The position numbers and the translations under genes were made by a program. Below are positions 34,541 through 44,544 of a stretch of DNA of 64,000 nt, in pieces (the first letter of the stretch is position 1; every line of letters begins with the position of its first letter). The DNA lies in contig OX365944.1 in NCBI GenBank assembly GCA_947247005.1, forward strand, positions 58,448,096 to 58,512,095, in the 5' to 3' direction. The notes under the pieces are model-generated. The model ran no database searches and was not told the DNA's origin. It saw nothing but the letters and a program-made list of their open reading frames with translations. This DNA comes from Spisula solida. Its lineage: Eukaryota; Mollusca; Bivalvia; Venerida; Mactridae.

Positions 34541-35754
34541 AACAGTTGAACACGAACACTAGTACATAAAATGAAAAAAGCATAATGGCAATTTGGCCCA
34601 TATGACGTCCACAATATCATAATTTTATGTATAATTGGAGAATTTCAAAAAGAGTTTCAGTGAAAGGATGTGCGAAACCGATATGTATGGAATCTACAAT
34701 AAAAGGAAGGTATAAATCAAAATGCTAATCAACTAAATTTATAATTAATCACTATAAAGCTTAATTAGATATAGGGACATCATAAGAGCCAGCATATCAT
34801 ATAACAACATGTAAATTAAAACAATGACATTTATAAAAGCATGATACGGAATTGAAACATAAAACACACTGCATGCCATTCTGCAGACATATATATATAT
34901 GGCTATACATGTGTATTGAAGTAATGAGTGATAACTTTACATTGCTCGGTCCGAAGTTTTTAAAGTGAACATTTTCTGAAAGGTCAATCTTTCAGCGATA
35001 CATTCATAGCAAAGTTATTATTTTATTTCATTGAATGTATATTTTATTGGTACTCAAACAATCCATGGTTTGGGGTATTGACTGAAATATCTCTTGAATA
35101 CGTGAAGGAATTGCGATGTATTGACCCCATGTATATTTCAGAGCGCACTGTGGAAGTATCATTTAGGCTGATTGAAATAAATTCGATATTATTTAAAAAT
35201 TGCATAACAGTACTTTTGAAAAACATAACGTTATTAAAAAAAACTTTTGAGTTATGGATAAAATAACAGCAATATATGCAACCCATATATTAGACAATTT
35301 TACCACATGTAGCCCCTTCTTAATTCTAGACATACAGTAGGTTTATGGACTATCAGCTACTCTAAATAAGTCCAATTGTCTGGATTTGAATGTGTATTTT
35401 CATTCGGGGGACATTATTAATGTATTATGTGTTTAGTTTGAATTTGGAGAGAAATATTGTGCTCTGCCCATGATTTATGAAAGTTGGTGGGGTAACGGGA
35501 TACCCTTATACATGTAATAAAATATCATTATACCTTGTTCTTACAGTTTAATTAATCGTATTAACTTCAAATTAATGCAATATATAATTATTTTTGTTTT
35601 TCGAAATGCTATTTCGAGGATATTACGTCATAAATCTAAAACACGTGTTTTGGGCCACGTGGTCGTATTGTTTAAGCTGCTGTACAATCGTAATTATGAA
35701 TATTTTAGAATTCTTATTTAGTGAAAATAAAGTTTCTTTTACAAAATTTATGTT
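34541..35754. other. Intergenic, no gene seen
   Basis: AT-rich, only short chance frames. Confidence 0.4.
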
Positions 35755-36195
35755 ATCTTAGAAGGTGCATTTGTACTTAAGTGGTCAGATTTTCATGGTA
35801 TCAAAAACAAGAATTGACTTTCGATATATTCATAAAGTAATTACATTCGTAGACAACATTGTAAGAACTACCTCTATGCAAAATCCCATCGAAATTGATC
35901 ATTTAGTTAAAAAGTTATACCATGAAATGTATACCACGGTATCCAGTCAGTCACTGAGGTGCATTCAATAGAAACGACAATGCTGTTCTAAACAAGAAAA
36001 GTGATTCCACGCCCTATGGGTTTATTTTCTTATTTATGGACGGATTTGTAAAATTTGGATATCAAATTAAAGACGAAGCTTATGTTAATATATTTTTAAA
36101 AAACACTAGTATTAATGAAATGATAATGAAAAATAAACTGCACCTCAGTGACTGTGTGGTCAATTTCCCGTGTTATAAACCTTTCTAAGATATTA
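35755..36195. mobile_element. Inverted-repeat element, family 4 (fuller copy)
   Basis: TCTTAGAAGGTGCATTTGTACT opens the copy and ACCTTTCTAAGA closes it. Inside, CAGTCACTGAGGTGC at about 35947 is mirrored by GCACCTCAGTGACTG at about 36141. The left 230 bp match 22511-22750. The 68-codon frame inside is a by-product. Confidence 0.6.
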
Positions 36196-37161
36196 CAAAT
36201 TTTATAAAAAATATGTTTTGTGTTTACTCTTTATTAATGATACAGTTATCTGTGAGTATGTGTAGATGCAAAACGGCCAGACTTCTTATATTCTCATTTA
36301 ACACATCCAGAAGTACAATGCAATAACACGTTAATTGCGTATTTCCGGTAAATTGACTATTTTCAAGAGCATTTGGGACGTGGTACATCTTAAGTCATTT
36401 ATACTGTCAGAACAATAATTACCATATGTCATTAGGTGCTCATGTATATAATACAAGACATGTGTAACTTTGAAATTATAGAAATTATTAACAATAATGT
36501 TATTCCTTCCAAGTGCCAAAATGACTTAAGCCAAAATGACTCATTTTTGCGACAGTTCATTGGGTTATATATCTACATATACAATATTATATAGGTGATT
36601 TTTTAATTTTCTGATATTAATATCATGATGTGCTTTCGGCGAAGGAAGGTTGTATCTTTAAGAAAATGTACACTTTTATTTATACGTATTTAGTGAACAT
36701 TAAACGATTTACAGACGCATTATCAGAACGTTCAGAAGGTCCCTCGTATTTATTTTTCTAACAGGTATAATGTGGATTGTTTTATATCTTGTATTGTAGA
36801 GTTGTATGCGTTTTGACAAATAAGAACAGTTGTCCACCAGGTGTTACGTTTTGTTGTTTTGCATTAGGTCTATTGTATGCGTCACACCAGATGAAGCATG
36901 TTTAAGAGTACAGTTAAAACAATAATTGCATTACCGAAAGACAATTAACATACAGAAGCTAGATAATATATTAATAACGTTGAATCTCAATAACCAACAA
37001 GATGAACTTTAAATTATGGCATAATGTTAACAGAACTTTTAATAGAGGTGACACTATAATAAATAAACACTTTGTTCTAATGTTATATATTATTCTACAA
37101 ACATACATGTATACTATTCATTTACTGCCAGAACATCGCCTATTAATTAAAACATTATCAA
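36196..37161. other. Downstream of bZIP gene C, no gene seen
   Basis: AT-rich; presumably includes the 3' UTR of gene C on the minus strand. A doublet AAATGACT..CAAAATGACT lies near 36520. Confidence 0.4.
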
Positions 37162-40100
37162 CTATATATTCATATAAACTGTATCAAGGGCATTCGTAAC
37201 ACACATGCCAAAGCCGTTTATATCATTTTCTTCACTTCCAGTATTAGTATGATAACCCGAATTCACAAAATAATCGTTTGTCAGTTGGAACTCTTCCAAA
37301 CCGGTTAATTCTGAAACTTCGAGAGCATGTGGCAAGGAAACATCAGCTTCGTCTGGATCACAAAACGTTCCTCTGGTGTCACTAGACGCTTCGTCTGCAT
37401 CACCAGACGCTCCAATGTCTTTCATAATATCTCCAGAAGTGTTTTCAGAATGTATATTAGGGGAATTATAATCCACTTTCTCCAAAAGAATTTCGTTGAT
37501 TCTGTTCTCTGATAAACGGTTTTTCAGATCAGATATCATGGCAGACTTTTTAGCTTCTATTTCTTTGATTGTGTTCAATAATTGTTCGTTTTTAGATTGT
37601 AATTGAGGTAGAATCTGAAAAAGAAAAAGTAATTTGTTAAAATGTATGTTTGGTGCTTCGTCAATCGTGACATGGTTCAATGAGCGATTGAACAACTGCA
37701 TAATCTGTGTTATATAACCGCTGCAACAATTTCCAAAACAATTTCACCTGTTGGCACGTAATGATGCGACTTAGGGGATAATTTCAGCTCTCAATGGTTC
37801 TAATTACTGATTTGTTTTGGGCAAAATTATCACAAACAAGGATTAAATAAATAACATTAATGTTCAGATGCACTTATAGTTATTTATTATAATTTTTTTT
37901 GTGATATTTAATATATCTTTGAGTCATTGGCTCCATACATACAATAATTCTATAGTCAGATTTACACAACCAAAAGCAGGTAGCAATTAAAATGACACAT
38001 ACGCCGAGTACATGGATATCATTGACTTGAAGAAAGCTTGATTACAACCAAATGATTTTAAAAAAAATATGCAGAATGAAATGTTAGCTGTCTGTGACCA
38101 ATCCTCCAAAGTTTGTTTTAACCTAAATTATATACATTTTTGTATACGTAAATGACAGACTTACCATTTCGTTTGTCTCACACTGTGTTTTTTGCTTGTC
38201 CCTACTTCTCTTTGCGGACATCCGATTACTCTGCCTCTTCCTCTCGGCTTTGTCATTCTCTTCCTGTGTCATCTAGACAAGTATACAACATATAATTCAT
38301 CGCACAGGGAACCAGCACTCGTCAGAAACAACATCTATCTATCTTCCATTAATGTCGAATCCCTTACGGGGACGTAGAAATTGTACCGCACAAAGAAGCA
38401 TACAAATGAACAGTTAGATGAAAAGGAACATTGACAAATACATGACTGACACTCCGACAACTGCCGCACCAGTCAGTCAAACATGACTAACACTCCGACA
38501 ACTGTCGCATCAGTCAGTCAAACATGACTAACACTCCGACAACTGTCGCATCAGTCAGTCAAACATGACTAACACTCCGACAACTGTCGCATCAGTCAGT
38601 CAAACATGACTAACACTCCGACAACTGTCGCATCAGTCAGTCAAACATGACTGACACTCCGACAACTGCCGCACCAGTCAGTCAAACATGACTGACACTC
38701 CGACAACTGCCGCACCAGTCAGTCAAACATGACTGACACTCCGACAACTGCCGCACCAGTCAGTCAAACATGACTGACACTCCGACAACTGTCGCATCAG
38801 TCAGTCAAACATGACTGACACTCCGACAACTGCCGCATCAGTCAGTCAAACATGACTGACACTCCGACAACTGCCGCACCAGTCAGTCAAACATGACTGA
38901 CACTCCGACAACTGTCGCACCAGTCAGTCAAACATGACTAACACTCCGACAACTGTCGCATCAGTCAGTCAAACATGACTAACACTCCGACAACTGCCGC
39001 ATCAGTCAGTCAAACATGACTAACACTCCGACAACTGCCGCACCAGTCAGTCAAACATGACTAACACTCCGACAACTGCCGCATCAGTCAGTCAAACATG
39101 ACTAACACTCCGACAACTGCCGCACCAGTCAGTCAAACATGACTGACACTCCGACAACTGTCGCATCAGTCAGTCAAACATGACTAACACTCCGACAACT
39201 GTCGCATCAGTCAGTCAAACATGACTAACACTCCGACAACTGTCGCATCAGTCAGTCGAACATGACTGACACTTCGACAACTACCGCACCACTCAGTCGA
39301 ACATAGTCGGAGTAAAGCACAACAAACAACGACACACAAGGACATTTACACATCATAAAGCCACGACAAAAAAATGACACAGCGACCAATTATTTTGCAA
39401 TATGCCCTTTTAAGCTATAACGTGGACACTAAATACAAAAAGAAGGTTGGTTGTAGGACTTCTTTGAAGTTATTATGTAATATGCATGCTTGTGGTTATC
39501 ATGTACTAGAAAGAGACGTTATCGTCTCTCATAATCCAGTTGCATGTAGCGCCCGCTTAGATTGTGGGAGGTTCGCTTTCTAACCAGAACGCACTGAAAA
39601 ACGCAACAAAAATGTCACATTTTCCCTTTACTAGTTACAGCATCTCTTGTGAAAAAAATACGTAATTACACAGTAGCTACACACTATAGATTAGAATTCC
39701 TCAGTTTTGACCTGTATATGTACACATTTACATGCGTAATGCTTTAATTAAGTAATATAATATTGAGCGTACTTTCAATATTTCGTTTGAAATATGTAAT
39801 GTATACACACAAATATGCTTCAGGAATACATGACTAGTCGATTAAATTATGTTGGACAATATAAATAACCAGTTAGTCACATCCTTTCCTGACTGGATGG
39901 CTGTGCGTTTCAAATAAAATGAATATCAATAATATAATTACATGTTAGGTTATAAATGCATGCAGTCATACGCATCAGTGAATTGTTTTTTTATTTCTAA
40001 AGCTCGACTTTATGACTAGATAGGGTATGCAAATTATTCGGGTTCGAGTCACCTACAAGTGTTCGTTCAGATTTAAAAAATTTTGTGCAAAGACAATCCC

Positions 40101-40596
40101 AGTTTACTATTACAAGTATCTAATTTTGAAATCAACTGGATAATCATAACCGTTTATAGATACAACAGCTAGTCAATGCCGATATTTATATAAGTAAACA
40201 ATTGTTCTTCTCCTCCGATAAACATGTCTTAATACCATCCCCAAATTTAAGTTGCTACCAAAGCAATGGCACTGAAGAAGACCTACATATGCTGTTTAAA
40301 CTGTCGGCGCATCTGATACACCTATCCATTGACAATAGAAATCAACCTCGTTATGATATGAACATAACACTTACCGGGTACGATTGTCTGGGTGTAAAGT
40401 CCACAGGTATGTCACCCAATCCTTGATCTCGTCTACGTGTAAGAATTTTGCTTTTCAGAGCATGTTTCATAGACGACGACATGGCATGCGTCATTTTTGT
40501 TTTGTCATTTTCATTGTACAGAATGTCTATCCGCGTATTACTCCAGTTATTCGGCAAAATCCTGCTGGTCACATGGTTATTCACTTCCAATCCCAT
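37162..40596 (-). CDS. bZIP gene C, FOS/ATF3-derived transcription factor
   Basis: Exons on the minus strand: 40596-40375, 38272-38165 and 37614-37162, all phase 0, giving 260 residues. Exon 2 is 108 nt with N90, S93, A94, S97 and R98 in the basic region. The zipper in exon 3 has Leu115, Leu122, Ile129 and Met136; the His and Cys that end the FOS/ATF3 zipper in genes A and B are replaced by Arg and Asn. The C-terminus is acidic with an Asp/Glu/Ser/Thr-rich stretch. K44-P74 is the shared N-terminal block, sharing K-H-x-L-K-x-K-I with gene A. Donors are GTAAGT; acceptors GTCTAG and TTTCAG. Intron 1 carries the 41-bp minisatellite. GAAAGCGAAA, an interferon-regulatory-factor-type element, lies 160 bp upstream of the ATG. 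An upstream exon is not excluded. Likely a nuclear dimerising factor with altered partner choice (inference). Confidence 0.82.
38441..39301. repeat. 41-bp minisatellite, 21 units, in intron 1 of gene C
   Basis: Units of exactly 41 bp start CATGACT(A/G)ACACTCCGAC; the phase holds from 38441 to the last unit at 39261. Variable positions are A/G in TGACT(A/G)AC, C/T in CTG(C/T)CGCA and C/T in GCA(C/T)CAGTC, and they form patterned blocks. Unit junctions of the G type make an 8-bp inverted repeat GTCAGTCA-AACA-TGACTGAC. The last unit is degenerate. Confidence 0.97.
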
Positions 40597-41939
40597 ATTT
40601 TAGCCATGCATCATGCGTAAGAGCTTATATCATAGAAACCTAGCCCATCAAATGCCTTTCAAGTTTCCACCTTAAGTTTTGACAATAAGTTGAATGACGT
40701 GTTTAGATTCCAATATCTAATTTTATAGTGGTACACGTGGTCTTAAATTTACGCGGGAAAGCGAAAGCCAATTATAGGTATACCAAATTCACATAGGGAA
40801 TTCCTGATACATAATCTATGGTATTATGAGAAAAAGGAAATTTTTATATTGCGCATGATGCTTAAAAGCGCACACGTGATAAAAAAAATATAAACTACAT
40901 CAGAGACTATACATGTATTAGAGAAAACATCATATCTATAGTCTCTGTCTACATCTGTCCCCACTCTATTATACCGTGTAAGTAATCAACATACGCGCTC
41001 GTGATGCTTGCACATGGGCTCAAGCTAAATGAAATAAATCTTTGTTCCCTCTATGCCGCCGTAATAATCAATTTTTATTTTTGAAAGCTACTCAAACTCT
41101 CGATTTGTCACACCGCAACCACATGATGGCCATAAATACCGGTTTTTTTCGGTTATATTCATTTGTTTTTACAATCCTCGTACACACAACTAATTCAGTT
41201 TGTTCACATTGAATGGAACCGCAGCTCATTTAAGTTATGACACCTGTCTCGAAAATATTGACTTTCTATTAAACATTAGCATAGCTATTATTAGGTAAAT
41301 GAACACATACGAGAACTGGGAAACCACAAATCTATTTTTGAACCAGGATCGGTTTTTCTATGCTATTTATAAAGTGTCTATTTTAGGCCTGGAAAGTCCA
41401 GTTTATTTATATCCTAAAACATACTATGGTGTGATGGTTTTATTTTCTGCTTAGCTTTGTATAATAATGAACAGTTCGTTTAATCAGTATGTCACAATGT
41501 AATATCAAAACATGCTTGTTTTTTAATATACATTCTCATACAATACTAGTACATTTGTATATGTTTTAGTGGTTATACACTAAAACTGCACAGAAAAGCG
41601 GCGAGAGATTAAGTTAACAAAATACGATGTTTATGTACTTCCCTGGGTTTCTATGAAGATGACTAACCTGTTGTTTAACTCGTGTATCAATGTCAGTCAG
41701 AATAACTCCTCTTTTCTCCTTTCTCAATGCATACAAAACATGCAAATAAGAGAAACACAAAGATTAGATAAGAGGCTATAAAACAGAAATCAAACATAGT
41801 AACTGATGTAAACATGCATGACAATAAAGAATATATATTTATACATATATAAGAAGATTCAGGACATGCATGAGGGTTATCATTTAACACATGACATACC
41901 ACAAATACTTGACAGATTAAGGGTTAATTCTGACATTAT
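40597..41939 (-). promoter_or_regulatory. Upstream region of bZIP gene C
   Basis: Within 200 bp of the ATG, on either strand, are TGACGTG (about 40694, a CRE half-site), ACACGTGG (about 40735, E-box) and GAAAGCGAAA (40757-40766, matching the IRF/ISRE core GAAANNGAAA). The rest, to 41939, is AT-rich with no supported exon. These are motif matches only. Confidence 0.35.
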
Positions 41940-42480
41940 TATTAAAAATGACAAAGGTCCATCATTCAGGTAAAAAAAGACACAGTGAAAATTCCACCCT
42001 TTACGGTAGTCTAAACATTGAGATGGTTAATCTGTGACCGTTTAAGGAAATTCCACCTGCCGGTTTGTGAGGAGTTCAACACACAATGTTTTTCACTATG
42101 GGGTATATAGTAAAAAGAACAAAGGGCCATAATTCTAGTAAAACTTGACGCAGTGTAAATTCCATCATTTACGGTCACCTATGCATTGAGGTTGTTATTC
42201 TGCGAATGTTTGAAGAAATTCCATCCAACAGTTGATAAGGAGTTAAAAACACAAAATATTTCACTATGGGTCATAACCCTGGTAAAAATTGACGCAGGAA
42301 AAATTCCATCCTTTACGACCACCTATACATTGAGGTTGTTATTCTTTGAAAGTTTGCAAACATTCCAAACAACAGTTTATTATAGGATTAAACGACAATT
42401 CGTTGACGTGTAAACACCCGATCTGAAGTAACACATTGATTAAAGCCCGGACGGACGGACGTAGGGACGTACGGGCGAAC
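41940..42480. repeat. Degenerate tandem dispersed repeat ending in GGAC units
   Basis: Three units of about 130-170 bp share AAATTCCA(C/T)C(C/A)TTTACG, CATTGAGGTTGTTATTCTG and TTTCACTATGGG, and the stretch ends with CGGACGGACGGACG. This layout matches other bivalve dispersed repeats that end in a GACGGACG tract. The frames here are repeat shadows. Confidence 0.6.
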
Positions 42481-42965
42481 AGCACCAATACTATATTATG
42501 TCCTATAATACCACAACCTATTTTCTTTTACTTTTCGGATTGAGTATACCATATAAGCAACAAAAGTTAAATTGGTCATCGGGGTCACTTTGTAGTTATT
42601 ACCAATTGTATTTTTGTCTAAGTATTAGGACGTAAAATAGCACCACGTTTGTAAGAATATGTGTTCGTAAAATAGCGTTTTAAGAGACCAAAGTCGAAAA
42701 ATAATGACCCCAAAATGTACAGTAGTTAACACGTTTATTAGAGCACCTGGCTTCATACCATAGCGGAAGAAATTGCATTTATATCTGTAATAGGTCATGC
42801 AGATAAGTATAACTATCATAGGATTCTCCGGTGAGTCAATCGGGCTTCCTAAGCTGGTAAACCGATAATTTTGACAGCAGTTACAATATATAAAGCCCAG
42901 ATAGAAACATGGCACTTTTAATCTTGTTACGTTTTCATTGATTTTAAAATCATCAAAAAGTCGAA

Positions 42966-44159
42966 ATGCAGATGACAGGAGTTTTGATGGTTCTGATCTC
43001 TTATTCTTCAGGTAAGTTAACGTTATATATCTACTTGGTTTAGGTTAAACATGATCCTTGATAAAATGATATGCGTACGATACATACTCTACTTTAGTGT
43101 ATTTGACTGGCAGTTTAATATTTAAATCAAATACTAACAGTTGAGTGCAAAATCTGTAAGGCAAAGCATTTCGATTTATATAACAACACCGTCACTTTAT
43201 AAATTTAAAGCCAAGTTAATGCTAAATGAAAGAGCGAATATTTAAAGCATTAAAAATACATCAACACAATACCGAATAATGTCATTTTATCCGGCTTCGC
43301 CGTTATGCAGTAGGATAACATTTTAAAACGGATGTTCTCTGTTTTGTATTAACAATTCTCGGCTCGACCAAGACATGATTGCAAGCTGACTTTGTAAATT
43401 CGTATTATGTTTTCAGTAGGAGAAACACAAAACACACCAGCACATACACTAGGTAAATTTAGTAAAGACGTAGAGAATCTTCTTCACAACTTGCTGAAAG
43501 AAATTGACGGAGTTGATGGTGTGATCAATAATGGACGCGCAAAGTTTGCGGATTGTGAATTTGATGATTGGGACATTGACCATAAATTGGCGGGAATAAT
43601 TGTGTACATGTATACATCGCCAAATAATATAACTAATGTTTTAACGGATACATTAAATAGACGCCTTAATCAAGCGTTGATTAGACATAACCAACCAGTA
43701 ATATGGAAACGCTTTGCTGAGGTTCTGAGTGATGCACTTGATAGGTTTGGTAATGAGACGTACCGGGAAGTATTTAGAGGCGAGAAATCGCAATATCCGA
43801 GCGCATTATCAGGACTAGAATGTTCTAGAAGATTCTATAGTACAACACTTGATCCAGCTGAGACAAAAACGTTCGGGGGTCAGTACGGAATATTTTATCA
43901 CATACTAAATGTAACAGGCACTGATATACACCAACTGTCGACGCTGTCTGAAGAAAAGGAAGTTCTCATAAAACCAGGAACGTGTTTTATTAGGGTGTAT
44001 AGTACAGGTAACACCGATGAAATAAGGAGGAAAATGATGATGATACAAATCAGTCATAACCACTTTCATGCGGAGACGTTCCTTCCTAAACAATTTATCG
44101 TTTTAAAACCAACCCACGCAATAATTGAAACAGGTACATCGGGGTGTGCTGGTGTGTAA
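42966..44159 (+). CDS. Secreted arginine-type ADP-ribosyltransferase (ART)
   Basis: Two exons, 42966-43011 and 43417-44159, joined in phase 1 (TCAG|GTAAGT; TTTTCAG|TAGG), give 262 residues. Exon 1 encodes a hydrophobic signal peptide (M-Q-M-T-G-V-L-M-V-L-I-S). The body has the R-S-E triad of ecto-ARTs: R136 in F-R-G-E, S157 in F-Y-S-T-T, and E195-K-E197 followed by V-L-I-K-P-G. An E-x-E pair marks arginine specificity in this family (mono-ADP-ribosylation using NAD+). Length is near that of animal ARTs. There is no hydrophobic GPI-type tail, so it should be secreted. The last bases, GTGTAA, overlap the edge of the probable LTR at 44155, so the natural C-terminus may be cut short. A second ATG at 42972 is an alternative start. 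Confidence 0.85.
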
Positions 44160-44544
44160 CGAAGTTGTAGTCGTGGGTTGAAACAATGATAATAGTCAAT
44201 AATTGCTTCCAAAGTTTATTTCAATATATAACACCCAACATAATATATTTACAAGCGTACAACAAGTCAAGACCGCTAGCTTCTGGTCCTCCCACCGTTC
44301 TCCTATATAACACACAACATAGTATACATGTATTTACAAGCTACATTTTTACAACATATCAGGACCGCTAGTTCCTAGTCCTGCGACCGTTCTGAAATCT
44401 GTTAGCTAGCGGGCCAGCTTATATACTCTCCAGACTGACCCTAATCAGTGGTAATTAGCATATGCATTAATGAGCATACATAAAACATGTCAGTATATTG
44501 TCAAAATGTTACTAAATATAATAACATAATTACATATCGTGACA
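44155..44544 (-). mobile_element. Probable solo LTR
   Basis: Read on the minus strand it starts TGTCACGATATGTAATTATG and ends CTACAACTTCGTTACA, i.e. TG...CA. Inside are GAGTATATAAGCTGG (TATA box) and GAAATAAACTTT (polyadenylation signal) in LTR order. A degenerate duplication of about 80 bp (ACCGCTAG..) lies between them. No 5-bp target duplication is visible and no internal retroelement lies next to it, hence solo or eroded. Confidence 0.55.

Noticed and set aside
38441..39301. CRISPR-like array
   Set aside because: Units are contiguous with no unique spacers, in a eukaryotic intron; a minisatellite.
41669..41727. Possible extra 5' exon of gene C or a fourth bZIP exon (ends CAACAG|GTTAGT)
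   Set aside because: Only 17-19 codons, no basic-region Asn or Arg pattern, weak acceptor, and a stop in one of the frames.
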